From Azolla caroliniana (Eukaryota; Polypodiophyta): DNA of 64,000 bases. The stretch spans positions 20,832,001 through 20,896,000 of the forward strand of contig JBHGNT010000004.1 of NCBI GenBank assembly GCA_043228905.1, given 5' to 3'. The position numbers and the translations under genes are program-made. Under the pieces are notes generated by a model. It ran no database searches. It was not told where the DNA came from and worked only from the letters and a program-made list of their open reading frames with translations. Of this stretch, positions 32,163-45,300 are shown in pieces. Position 1 is the stretch's first letter, and each line of letters begins with the position of its first letter.

Positions 32163-35100
32163 ATGTCCTCCACAGGTTTACTCTCTCTCTCTCTCTCTCT
32201 CCTCCACTCATCATTCCTCCCTCCTTCCCCTCTTATTCTTACCCTTCCTTCTGAACCCTTTCCGTTCACCCTAACTCTCAGCTTTGCTCCCTGTTTCTTC
32301 TTCTTCTTCTTTGCAAACAGATACGGTTTCGTACTACAGAAGACGCCCCAAGCCTCCTACTTTAAACTCAGAGTCAGAAAAGGGGAATGCAAACGAATCA
32401 ATGATACTCACAGACAGGTAGCAAGCATTCGAGGCATCTGCGTGAGAATACGCATATATATTTTCGTATTTATTTGGAACCCGCGTGTTTCTGTGCTTGT
32501 CAGGGTCTCTTATCTTAGTCTTATTCGGATATCATGATTTTATGGTGTTACAGGGATCAGGCACATGTTGAAAAACCTTCTCGCCGGAAGGATCGGTCCA
32601 GCTGGATTGACCATTCTCTTTCATCCAGGTGCAGAAAAATTCATATTTTATACGACATGAAAGAATGCAACATCACAAGAAAATTTATATTTTCCTTCTA
32701 TTGACAGAAGCAGGAAATGCACAGATGTGGTCAGATTCTCTTCATCAGTAGCAAGCAATCCAAAGGCAAATCAGAGGATTCTGTCTCCAAATGTGATTAT
32801 TATCAATTGGGCTATCGTGTATCCAAATGCATTTGTATCTAAGTAGACAAAAGATTGTCTCCAAATGCAAATGTATCATACAATAAAGAAAGAGCAATAT
32901 ATAAAAACCATAATGGCCTATGAAACCTCACAAAAATGACAACTTTTTATGTTAGGTTTGTCAATGCAAATGACAATAAGAATAGGTCTTTCTATTCTGG
33001 CTTCCTAAAACTAAACTGGTTGAATATATATAACCATGAAAGATCAACATCAATCGGAGTTGATGGTTGATCATTGCAACAGAATTTATAAGGAAAATGA
33101 TACACTCATTGTTTATTGTTATTTAAAAAATGTACATTCCTATATTATATTATATTATTTTTCAAGTCAATTCTTTCTCTTTGTAGGCCTGCCGGATCAA
33201 GAGAGTTTCAGCACCAGCAAACTTTGTGAAGGAGCAGAGGAATTATTTCGCAGAGGTTGATGCTTTTGAACTAGAGGAGGAGACTCCACCTTCTAAAGAG
33301 AGGTGGATGAATGATTTTAGTCACAGAGATACAGTTATTCCAGGAGTCGAGTTCTATAGCAGAGGTTTTCTTCAAGCAGTTGATGAAGATACCCCTGAGA
33401 AGAGAACTTCTCTTCATATTTCCCCTCAGAAAGATATTCTGAGACACATTCTTGAGACCCCATATTTGGATAAATCTAATGAAATTGATGTGGGGAATGA
33501 TGCCTTAAAAGCACAGGATTGCGAACCTGCATTGGAATCTGAATGCGTCTCGGAGTCGTTTACAAAAGGTAACTCTGCTACTCTAGTTGCCAGTTTTGAT
33601 AGTGAGAAAATGCCTTGCCAAGAAAGATGGTATTAATTGTCTGTATGATGCAGGAACGGTTGTACTATCTTCAACCCAAAAATATTGTGATTTAGAAGTA
33701 GAATGTGAACTGAACAATGCAAAGCAAGAGGAATGTGATTATGAATCTCTCACTAAAGACAAATGCAATAGTTATGGTGAGGAGAAACTGGCTTTACAAA
33801 ATTCTCGGAAAGATGGTCTTCATTGTCCACGTGACCTAGGAAAGACTGCATTTTCGTCAGCCCAGAACTGTTATAATACACAAGCTGAAAGTCACTTCAA
33901 TGCAAAGCAAGTGAATTGTGAGTTCAGCACTCATGGAGCTCTGAATGAAGGTAACCCCACAACTTTAAATACTGCTGATGGTGAGGACAAAATGATTTCA
34001 CAGGACTATATGAAAGATTGTCTTCATAGTCCATGTGATGCAGGAAAGTCTACACTATCCTCACCCCAAAACTGTTCTAATTCAAAAGCAGATTGTGAAC
34101 TGATACAGTCCAATGACAAGAAACTGCAATATGATAACCCTACTACTTTACCTACCGATGATGTCGAGGGGAAAACAAATGTTCAAAACTCAAGAAAAGA
34201 TGGTCTTTATTGTGCGTCTGGTGCAGGAAAACTTCCACTATCTCCGACCCAAAATTGTTACAATTCAGATGCCGTATGTGAACCAGCACTCTCTGATGTG
34301 AATAAAGTGAATTGCGAATATAACAGTCACAAATCTCTCAGAAAAGGTAACCCCACTGCTAAAATGTGCACTGATGATGAAGGGGAATTGATCATGCAAA
34401 ACTCTAGGAAAGATGGTCTGTGTAGTCCATGTGATGCAGGAATGACTGCAGCGTCTTGGTCTCAAAACTATGACATTTCAACTGCTAAAGCCAGGAGTGT
34501 TAGTGGATACCAGGGAGCAATGGGTGAAAAGGCTCCACATGTTATAAATCTGAACATGCCAGAATGTAAACTGATATATGCAAATGCAAAGCAAGTAAAA
34601 CATGGGTATGCTCCCTGTGGAACTCTCATTAAAGGTATCCACCCTAGTGTAATTACTTGTGATGCTGAGCAAAAGATGCATTTACAAGAATCCAGGAGTG
34701 ATACTCTTTATAGCCCATGTGGTACAGGAAATACCACACTGTCTTCAACACAAAACTGTTGTAGTTCAAAGGATAAAGGCAGTCTTCACTGGGAAACAAT
34801 GATTGAAACTGTTCCATTTGTTATGAATCTGGATACACCAGAACGTAAGCTAATATGCTCCAATGCAAAGCAAGTGAAATGTGAGTACAACACCTATGAA
34901 CTTCTTAATACGAATGATATGGTGAAGGATGAAAGCATGAGTGTGATAAGTAACCAGAGATCATATGGTCAAAGGATTCTAGACACTTTGGAATCTGAGC
35001 CAGTAGATGTATATGGAGAACAAATGAAATGTAGGTTTACTGCTGGGGCTTTCACAATTGATGACATGGTTTTGGATGGGAAAGATGAACATAGGTTCTT

Positions 35101-37312
35101 AGTTCCACCACAATGTACTAGCAGTCCAAGACAAGAATTGGAAGTAAATGTCTCCTGTGGACATAGTAAAAATTTCCATCTTGACGTGTCAGGTCTTACC
35201 CAAGAAATGAAAACTCTACATGTTCAAGAATGTCAAGGTCAAGACCTGTTGCAACAGTATGACCATTGTTCTCCAGAAAGCCTTCCAGATGTTGAGGGGA
35301 GTTCTGAACCCCCTCTGCTTGAACGTTTTCTAAAGAAATGTGGGCAAAAAGCACCTTTGAAGTTAAGGGAGGCGATCACAGAGTTTAGGTATGCCATTTT
35401 CTTTAGTTGGGAATTTGAGCGCTAGCTGTTTAAACAGCATTATGAGCATGGGAGTTTGTGATTTCAGTGATATGAAGGAAATCCGGAAATTAGGAGAAGG
35501 TACTTATGGAGAGGCATTTAAAGGAAACAACGTTGTATTCAAGATTGTTCCAATGGATGGTGATTTCCTGGTGAATGGGGAAACTCAAAAGGTTTGTGAT
35601 CGTGCATGTAGGAAAATCAGATTTGTTTGCTCAATGTAAGTAAGTCAACTTTCAGGAATTGATTGCTATTGCTGTTGCAGACTTCAACTGAAATGTATAC
35701 AGAGGCACTGCTCACTTTAACACTAAACAGACTCAGGGTAATAGAGAAGAGGAAGTCTGCTCTGCAACTAAACATCTGCAATAATTTTATAGAGACCAAA
35801 ACGTGACCTCTTATCTCTCTTATTTCCAGCTATATTCTGGACTCTCCCCCACCTAGAGTCTAACATTCTGATCCAACAGGGTAAGAGTTTGCCAGGGAGT
35901 GTATGATGAAGAGCTTATTGATGCTTGGGAAGAATGGGATGATAAGCATGGATCAGAGAATGATCATCCCAAGCTTTTTCCTGCAGATCAAGTAAGTCTG
36001 AAGTTTTTATAATGTACATTTTTTAGTTTTTGTTAACCTGCATCCACTCACAATGTCCACACATTAGTTGTACGTGATATTTGTGTTAGCAGATGGCGGA
36101 AAGGATTTAGAGAGTTTCTCTGTTAAATCCTATGATATGGCAAAGAGCATCTTGATGCAGGTTTTGTTTACTAATTTCGTATACAGTTGAGAACTTTCAT
36201 ATGCTGCATTCTGATGAAGAGATTGCTGGTAATGGCAGGTAACTGCAGCATTAGCAGTGGCTGAAGAGGATTGTGAGTTTGAGCATCGGGACTTGCACTG
36301 GTATATAGATCTTGGTTTATTGCTCTTTTGTTTCTGTACACTTTTTCTCCTCGTGAATTTACATTTTGCCTGTACTTGTTTGATGTGCATAGGGGAAACA
36401 TATTAGTTTCTCAAAGTCAACATGATGAAGTCCATTTCAAATTAGATGGGAAGGATATGCTTATAAAGGCACATGGGGTCTTTGTACAAATAATCGACTT
36501 TACACTCTCTCGTCTACACACTGGTAAGTGAAATGCTAAATAAATATCAAAGTGTTCTACGTGAGTTGATCTGTTATTGTTAAGGTATCTATCTTCATGC
36601 TATTTGTACAGGAAAGGAAGTCCTGTTTGCAGATCTCTCAGCTGATCCTGCATTGTTCGAAGGATGCAAAGGAGATGCTCAGGTGGTTGAGAACTTGAAA
36701 TTTGTTGTATGGATTTCAGGTTGCTGGTGTGGTTCTCTGATTCTCAGTGCATATTGCTCCCCATATTTTAGGCAGAAACATACAGGAAAATGCTGAACGT
36801 CACAAAAGGACAGTGGGGTAGCAGGTATTTCACTCTTTTAATGGCAGGCATGCTGCATAACTGAACATTTCTAGCAGATTTATCTGATGGATTACATTGT
36901 GCTAGCTTCTTCAAAACGAATTGTCATTGGCTTCAGTACCTCGTGGAGATTTTGGTGACCAAAAAACTTGCTGCTGTAAGTTTTTCTTCAGCTTTCTGAG
37001 ATCATTCAACACAATAAGACCTTACGCATTCTGTTATCTGCTTGATGTTAGATTCCGCGCTTATTGTATACTGAAAGTGTATTATAACTCTAAATTCTGT
37101 GTGAAGCATTTTTTCCCCTTTATTGATTTAAAACAGAGGGTTTTAGATATATTGGTCATAATTTTGCTCAGAATTATTTGATTGTGCAGAAAAAGCAAAA
37201 ATTACATCAAGACATTCGAGAGCTTCGTGCATTTAAGAAACGGATTATGTCTTATGATTCAGCAAAAACATGTTTACAGGAGGATGAGATATTTGAATCT
37301 ATAAGGAGGTAA
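32163..37312 (+). CDS. HASPIN: Haspin-type serine/threonine protein kinase
   Basis: Haspin phosphorylates histone H3 at Thr3 at centromeres in mitosis. Proposed exons: 32163-32175, 32321-32417, 32554-32628, 32708-32792, 33187-33568, 33654-35388, 35468-35591, 35681-35802, 35880-35991, 36068-36160, 36239-36300, 36393-36523, 36612-36682, 36772-36824, 36906-36975, 37190-37312; phases sum to 1116 codons. The N-terminal part has the plant haspin landmarks 'YYRRRPKP', 'SSWIDHSLSSRSR' and 'KEQRNYFAEVDAFELEEETP'. The kinase starts near residue 800: GEGTYGEAFKG loop, lysine in VVFKIVP, 'AWEEWDDKHGSENDHP', catalytic HRDLHWGN near 967, and IIDFTLSR (DFT instead of DFG, as in haspins). The middle is repetitive. 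The donor at 32792 (AATgtgatt) is weak. About 1115 aa would be nearly twice Arabidopsis haspin unless the repeat introns are spliced. Confidence 0.85.
33569..34727 (+). repeat. Tandem exon-intron-like units in the haspin gene
   Basis: Six units of roughly 185-290 bp each contain an intron-like interval. Four have GT...AG borders: 33569-33653 (85 nt), 33951-34043 (93 nt), 34347-34439 (93 nt) and 34635-34727 (93 nt). Two have damaged donors: 33759-33839 (AC) and 34134-34226 (AT). The borders repeat as AAG|GTAACC and GATGCAG|GA. The 93-nt intervals are in frame and free of stops, so they can be retained. The 85-nt one must be removed to keep the kinase in frame. Confidence 0.75.
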
Positions 37313-37622
37313 AATATCAACCAATCATATCCTTACATGTTATGATGTCCACTCAAGGGATTCTGAGCCTCAAAGAAGGCAATGCAATGCAACAAAAGGT
37401 CTGTTTGCATATTTATCATCCCGTTCAGCTGTAAATCTACATCAGTGGACACCAAGGTTTGATGCGCAGTCATCGTGTTCGTGTAAAGTTAATCAACATT
37501 GTGGCAGTTTTAATTCTATGAAATCTTCTTTTGAAACTTAACGAGGGCCTTGTATTTTTTCCTTCCCTGCATGTTATTTATGCTTTTGACATTTGATAAG
37601 GTATTCTGGAAACAAGCCATGG

Positions 37623-37830
37623 GTTCAAAGAAAAGATCTTGAACCACAAACAAGCTTACCTTTTTTGTATGAACAAGTATGTTGCACATAATCACAAAAT
37701 CATATTCTTCGCTAAATAAAGAAGCCGTTCAAAGAAAAGATCTTGAACCACAAACAAGCTTACCTTTTTTGTATGAACAAGTATGTTGCACATAATCACA
37801 AAATCATATTCTTCGCTAAATAAAGAAGCC
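37623..37830. repeat. 104-bp direct tandem duplication, 3' of haspin
   Basis: The unit starting 'gttcaaagaaaagatcttg' at 37623 repeats at 37727, with no differences visible by eye. It lies about 310 bp after the kinase stop codon, in the likely 3' UTR or beyond. Confidence 0.85.
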
Positions 37831-38985
37831 ACATATATCGATACATGTTAGAACCCATCCCATTGTTCGTGATCCAGACCATTGCTTCCATATGAAGTAG
37901 TTTGCACTTGCTTCAATATGAGATGGGATGTTGGTGCATAGGTGATGGAACTAGTTGATCATGCACATTCTGTCCTAAACAATTTTGAGAGCTTGAGTAT
38001 CATACATGATACAATTATTTCCCTTTGATAACATTTGACTACCATCTCCACATATCTTTGACCCAACCTAATACTTGCATGAGAGTAAGACTGCACTCTC
38101 TCAATTATGACATTCACATTGAGAGTTGCTACTTGCTTTAACGTGTATTATTATGAGAAAATGTTATATTTTCTCTTAAGTCATATTGGCCTTTGACAAT
38201 AATAAGAAAATATCTCACTTCTTTTTCCTCAATCTCTTTAGTTGTACCACACAATAACCACAAGAAATTAACGCTTATCTTCTCCCTTTCCTAGATTCCT
38301 CACTAAATGATCTATGTACAAAACCCACTACCACGCATGGAAATGTAAGTTGGTGGGGAATTGTAGCACAATGATGTATCAACAATCAGTAATTTAAAAA
38401 CCTATTACTACACAAGCATATGTTTGAATGGAAGAAACAAGAATTTCAAACACAACCAAATCCAAACCATCAACAAAAAGTTTGATTCGAATTTGATCAA
38501 ATATAAGGCTTGTTTTAGAGATGCCTGACTCTTCTTATGTGGTCGGCTTCTCTTTTTGGTCATTGGACTTAATGACTAATTTGTCCACAATACAACAAAT
38601 ACACCATTGCTTTCAATAATTTCAAATCCAAATGGGTTGTGGTGTTGCTTTCTTGCTTTACCAATATTTTCAAATCCAAATTGGTCGTGATACTTGATTT
38701 TCATGTTGGCCCACTAGTATGACTATAAAGAAACAATTCATTCTTTTTATTGTTAAGAGGTGGTTGTGATTTGAAGAGCAAAGTAATATGACGACAATGA
38801 TCATCATTGTCATCGTAGAGTATAGAATGATGTATGTGTATACAAGTGTGTATAGAGACTTATCCTTTCATAGAAGAGGTCAATCATGGATAGCACTATC
38901 ACTATAGTTTGACAGTGATGAGCATGATTGATCCGGCTAGTGGTTATGAATTGGTATGAATCACTAAGAATGTCGTATGTGTACG

Positions 38986-39054
<69 letters not shown>

Positions 39055-39968
39055 TGAACGTATACTAGATGCCAAAATTGGCCTATGAGACAAACATGAT
39101 TACAAATATGGGTGAATTCAAGTGATATCCACCAATTGCATTGGTTGTTAGGTAAGTTCATAGAGATGAGTTAAGTGATAAGGGATACACTTGAGGGAAG
39201 GGGGAGATCTAATTAACCCAATTACAGTTTACTAGAGAGAAAACAAAAAGCAATTTATCATAGTGTACAACATAAAGCTATAAGAGGGATGACTTCCCTA
39301 AAGTTGGGAGTATCTCCAAGTGGGTAGTCCATGCCTAGCTAGCAAACTATTATAGAATATAAAAAGAAAGAAAGAAATACATATGATGGTCTTTTAAGAG
39401 GCAAATTTGGCCTATGAGAACAAACAAGAGCTTACATTTTGAGATGTTGTCACATCTTTGAGAACAAACCAAAGTAAATGCAACTACACACATAAAGGGT
39501 AAAATGTAACTACATAAAATGACTAAAGAATGGTGTTATCTATAGCATTTCTCTTGTTCTCATCTTCATATGTTTGGAATCTATGGACATGTATTCCAAT
39601 ACTAGGCTAACATGTAAATTGCTTGGGTTTAGTATTTCATACTTCTGGTTCTCATTATGTGCATGATTTCATGAATATGCATGCTGCATCAGGCAATGTA
39701 ACCTTGCTTGTTTGTCTTTTTGACTTTTCACATGATAAAACTTAGTTGATATATGAAACTGGGGAGTAATAATGTACACTAGGAAATATATGAAGGTGTT
39801 TGATGCCATATTTAATCACAATAAATTGGGAAGTGAAACATTATTGGTTAAAGGTAGAGAGCCACAATGATTGTTGGTTGGTACAATCATCAAAACCCCA
39901 AAAGCTGAAGAACAAAGAAAGGGTATCAATGTTACACAGGATGTATTCCAGTGAAGGAGTATATACTT

Positions 39969-40294
39969 GGGAAAAGTACCAGGATACCCTTGGAAGTTCG
40001 TCTATTTACCAGAATGCCCCTGGAAGTTCCAAATTTACCAAACTACCCCTATGTCCAAAAAATTACACTTTATAAAGTAATTATACACTCAAATCTTTGG
40101 TACATAGGGCTAGTTCAGGTGACGGGTCCATTTCTTCTATCTTTGGTAAATATAAATAGGGCTTGTAAATTTGAGTGTATAATTACTTTATAAAGTGTAA
40201 TTTTTTGGACATAGGGGTAGATTGGTAAATTTGGAACTTCCAAGGGCATTCTGGTAAATAGACAAACTTGCAGGGGTATCCTTGTACTTTTCCC
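39969..40294. mobile_element. Mutator-like MITE, 326 bp, 9-bp target duplication
   Basis: Long terminal inverted repeats of about 125 bp starting GGGAAAAGTACCAGGATACC, so the element is almost a complete foldback. A perfect 9-bp direct repeat TATATACTT lies at 39960-39968 and 40295-40303. The same place in copy A (about 7130) is uninterrupted: gtatatgcttt. Long TIRs with 9-bp duplications are the hallmark of Mutator-type transposition. There is no ORF. Confidence 0.88.
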
Positions 40295-41183
40295 TATATA
40301 CTTTCCTTGTTGCCATGAAAGGAGCTACATTTCAATAACCAAAAAAAAAATTGTTTTGTTGGCTTGCTAGCTTCGATGTTTCTTCATCATGAACATATTT
40401 AAAACGTGTATTTCCTATCCATATGTGTGTTGCTTGAGATGTGCCTAATTAGATCTAATGGAGCGTCAAATACCTTGTAAATTTAGAGATTATCGACCTG
40501 AATGTTGCACCTGAAGTGTATGTAATCATCAATTCTTCAAGAAAATCGCTACTAGCAAACCAAACTGATTGATTCAGAGCTCTTAATGTACCTAAACAAT
40601 CTTATGACATTATATAGCGGCCACTTCAAGCAATTTCTCAGTAACTTCCATGCATTTAGTGAAACAGAACACCATGAACATGTGGGGAATCCACATTGGG
40701 AATCAAAGCAAACAGGGATTCAAATATCTTTAGAGAGCATAAGCTAGCTAACTTTATCCATCATGGAAGTCCAAAGGGCACAATTTCACATCTTTTGGAT
40801 TCATGGAACTTTAAGATTGGAACATGGGATCCTCACAATTCCTCTAATCGTTCCCAATTATCTGCAATGCATCCTCTGAAACATGTGTAAGCATTTTCTC
40901 AGGCGATTCGTTTAGGTTTAATTTTCGAAACCTAAACCTCGTTGGGTGATTTTGAGAGGCAACAAGAAGAAGGCAATCAAATACAATTGGGGGGTGAATT
41001 CATGGAAGAAAAGCAGAACAGAGTGAAAGAATTAAGTGATGGGAGGTTTTTATACTAGGAAGGAAGCACGGAATGGCTACAGTTTGGAAGGATGGGTAAG
41101 AAGAGAGAGAAGAGGGGGGGGGGGAAGGAAGTATGGGGATGATTGATTTACGTACATAGATGAGTCCTGAGAGTTTGCCCCTG

Positions 41184-41189
<6 letters not shown>

Positions 41190-41225
<36 letters not shown>

Positions 41226-41505
41226 TGTGTGTGTGTGTGTGTATAGAAAGTCTAGAGAGAGAGAGTATGTGTATAGAAAGTCTAGAGAGAGAGAGAGTGT
41301 GTGTGTGTGTAGAAAGTCTAGAGAGAGAGACACAGTGTGTAGAAAGTCTAGAGAGAGAGAGAGAGAGTGTGTGTGTGTGTGTGTTTGTGTAGAAAGTGTA
41401 GAGAGAGAGGCACACACAGACTAAGTAAAAAGTGTAGAGAGACAGAAGAGAGACTGTGTAAAAAAAGTCTAGACAGAGATGATAGAGAGTGTATGAGGGG
41501 CCCAG

Positions 41506-41543
<38 letters not shown>

Positions 41544-41545
41544 GA
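41190..41545. repeat. GA/GT and GACA simple-sequence tract
   Basis: Alternating (GA)n and (GT)n with an 'agaaagtctagagag' unit repeated about five times, then (GACA)n at about 41510-41541. It lies in the promoter or leader of the transporter gene. The overlapping Ser/Leu/Thr/His frames are artefacts. Confidence 0.85.
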
Positions 41546-41816
41546 TTCATACATAGAGAGATAAGTGAGTAAATGTGGTACGTTCATGACATGCATTCAA
41601 TTGCCTCTCTCTCTCTCTCTCTCTCTCCCTACAGTCTGTGTGTGGCTACTAAAGCCTCTCTCTTTATCTGTCTCTCTCTGTCTATCAAAAAATGTAAACA
41701 AATCAATCTCTGCGTATATGGGACTCTGACACTTTTGAGTCTTGACTCTACGCTCCTCATCAATCAATCAATGCTTTGATAGTTTCAAACTTCAAGAAAA
41801 ACCTGTCTCTACATTT

Positions 41817-41905
41817 AGTAGTAGTAGTAGTAGTAGTAGTAGTAATAGTAGTAGTAATAATAGCAGTAGCAGTTGTTGTATCAGTAGCAGTAGCAGTAGC
41901 AGTTG
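41817..41905. repeat. (GTA)n/(GCA)n trinucleotide repeat in transporter leader
   Basis: GTA and GCA units in the probable 5' UTR, about 400-490 bp before the start codon. A poly-valine frame over it is not a gene. Confidence 0.8.
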
Positions 41906-42308
41906 TGGTGGTAAGTAGTTTCAGCAGCAGCTGTCACACACTGATGCTCTGTTGCCCTCCTATAATCTATTCATTCAGCTTCCCTTAGGTTTTGGGGGGA
42001 GGCTTCAATCTTCTTGTTCAACTCAAGTGTGGAAAACAAATCTTCAGGTTTGGTGCCCATCTTGCAGTTCATCAGTATTAGTAGCAGTAGTAAAGTTTCC
42101 TTCTGAGGAGCTCAATTAAGAGATAGCAAAACAGAGCTTCTTCACTGTTGATGAGATTCCCCCCCCCCTCCTTTTTACTGGTGTTCATTAATTTGACGTC
42201 AAGCAAAGATGCAAGAAAATCTGGATCTTCAATGCTGTTGGTGGTGATGATGATGACACTTCTCTCCTAACTACTTTCTGCTCTTAGTTGGAGCTCTCAT
42301 CAAAGAAG

Positions 42309-45300
42309 ATGCAAGAAGCTTACTCAACTACTTCTGGAAGGGGCAGTATCTCAGAAAATGATGAGTTGCAGCCCAAATACTACCGCAGAGTGAGCATCCC
42401 GAAGAAGATCACATTCGCCAAAGAATTCAAGAGCACGGTTCAGGAGACGTTGTTCCCCGAGGGGATCTTCCGGAAGCTTCCGGGAGCTTCTTCCTCGGGC
42501 CCGGAGAACTCCCTCTATCTTGCCCTCTCCTACATCTTCCCGATCCTCCAATGGATCCGCGGCTATGACATCAGAACCTTCAAGGATGACCTCATAGCCG
42601 GCCTCACCATCGGCAGCCTCGCCATCCCTCAAGACATTGGCTACTCGAAGCTTGCTGGCTTGCCGCCCATCTATGGCCTATGTAAGTTCAATTATATGTA
42701 TCATCCTCTTAACATTATTTTATCAAATCTTTAAGACTTTCAAAACATCTCCTGATTCCTCATTAAGTTCAATGATTTCACCTTCATTATGTCATGAATC
42801 CTCATCAAGCTCAACATCTCAGTTGGTGTCATGAAACCTCTCATTAAACCATGCATCATGAATCTTCTTATGAAACTCTACATAACTTGCAGCGTTTATA
42901 CTGATGATTCGTGACATAATGGGGAGAATCAATCATTCATTTATGTCATTAATCCTCTCATTAAGTTTGAATCCAATTACGTCATTAAATCCTTCAATTA
43001 TGTCAGGAATAAGTCTAGCATAACTTGAAGGATTTATGCCATGACATATCCACTCATAAATGTAACTCGCATGAAATTTTAATGCAGACACTAGCTTTGT
43101 TCCACCTCTCCTGTACTCGATCCTGGGGGTTTCGAGAGAAATAGCCATTGGTCCCGTTGCGGTTGTGTCCATTCTTTTGGGCAATTTGGCGACTAAGCAG
43201 TTCCCTCCACCCCCTGAGGCGACTAGCTCATGCGATACCACCTCTTTGAAGTTCATCAATGCAGCTTGCACCAACTATACCCAGTCCTACCTCTCCCTCA
43301 TCTTCACTGCCACATTCTTCACTGGAGTCTTCCAGGCTGCCATTGGCTTCTTCAGGTTATTGAAATTAACTTAAATACATGATTATGTTCTATTTCTCGT
43401 GTATGTGTGTCTGTGTATACACATATATGAAGTCTTAAACATGCGTGCGTGTGTGTGTGTGTGTATACACACATACAAAGTCTTAAACATTTTTCCCACC
43501 ATAGAATAGATTAAATGATACCCACGACGCGGATTAGGACCTCAAGATGATGAACTTCTATAAGAGAACTAACCATATCTAGGTGCAGTGGGGATTCCTT
43601 CCACCTACCTCACCTAGCCAGATATGCCAAACTTTGGAAGGTCATAATGTTACAACATTGTAGTAGAACAGGGAAAATGAGATTTTTTTCCACCATGCAT
43701 ATTAGGAAGATAGCATTAAATTTTTGTATTCACTTTTGCAACCCTGGGCTTCAAACGGATCTTTGGGACATGTTTTTGGCACAGACTCGGATTTCTTGTC
43801 GATTATCTGTCCTATGCTGCAATTGTTGGATTTATGGCTGGTGCAGCCCTCACTATTGCTCTCCAGCAGCTCAAAGGTCTTCTTGGAATACCTACGGCAT
43901 CCTTTACGCGGAACACTGACATTGTGTCTGTCCTTCATTCAGTCTTTAACCATACATCCAAGGTATGGTATGTGTTATAATTTCTTGAATGAGCTCTTGT
44001 TGATGCAAATCTTGGTGAGACCAACTCTTACTTGTGTTATTGGTGTTCTAATGGTGTGCACAGTGGAATTGGGAGACGATCCTCATCGGCCTCTTCTTCC
44101 TAGTATTCCTTCTACTAACCAGATATATTGTGAGTTACAAAATTAATATCGATGTAAGCACTTTATCATGAGAATGCACATGAATTTTTGGAGTAAATAA
44201 TGCCAGCTCGGGGGGTAATTGGTTGGGTGAAGAGCCCATCTTTAGCTAGGTGTCCTAAGCCTCTTGTTTTATTATTTCTTTACTGTCATTTCTATACAAT
44301 TTTGATTATCAGATCTCATGATTACATGAGAAAAAAGCACTGACTTTGTATTTTCAATTTGCAATTCAGGCCATGAAGAGGCCAAGGTTTTTTTGGATAT
44401 CAGCAATTGCTCCTCTCATTTCTGTCATCCTTTCAACTCTCTTCGTTAAAGTCACTCGTGTGGATGAGCATGGTGTTGCCATTGTATGTTATGTTATAGC
44501 CATTTCTATATCAAAGCATTTGTGATGATGATGTCAGAAACCTGTGTAAAAATTGGTTTGTGCTATGTAGGTTGGAAATATTGATGGGCACATAAATCCG
44601 CCATCGATTAAACAGTTTATGTTTCATGGCTCCATCCTTAAGCATGCCCTTGTTATTGCTGTTCAAGCAACGCTTGTTGCACTCACAGTAAGTACTATCC
44701 CTTGGAGATGGAGAGCAAGACATTACTAGCACTATCTTTAACAAACTAAATTAGAACAAAATGGATATATATATATATCACAGGAGGGGATTGCAATAGG
44801 AAGGACTTTCGCATTCATAAGAGATTATAACATCGACGCTAACAAGGAGGTGATAGCTTTTGGAGCAATGAACATTGTTGGATCTTGCACGTCTTGCTAT
44901 GTTGCCACTGGTAAACTAAGTTTCTAAAAAGACATTTTGTAGCCAAATTTGTAGCACATTTTGTAACTGAATTGCTGGTAAGGCGTATTGTAGTTAACAG
45001 ATGCATAATCATATATAGAGAAAGGCCAGTTAGCTCCATTAACGTATGTTTATGCATATGCTCATAATCAATTTGCTGTGTGATCATTATGGCATCGATA
45101 ATACTAATGAAGGGCGAACATGTCACATGTAGGATCCTTCTCACGATCAGCCGTGAATTATAATGCTGGTTGCAAGACACCAATGACCAACATAATAATG
45201 TCCATCCTGGTACTTCTGGTACTAGCAGTGGCAACACCTCTATTTCACAATACTCCTAACTGCATCCTGGCATCCATAATCATAAATGCGGTTCTTGGCC

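Noticed and set aside
42288-42308. Transporter start at 42288
   Set aside because: That codon is TTG; the first in-frame ATG after the upstream TAG is at 42309.
43165-43374. Short ORFs at 43165, 44839, 45120 and 45503 as separate genes
   Set aside because: They are single exons, introns or antisense of the sulfate transporter, extended to chance stops.
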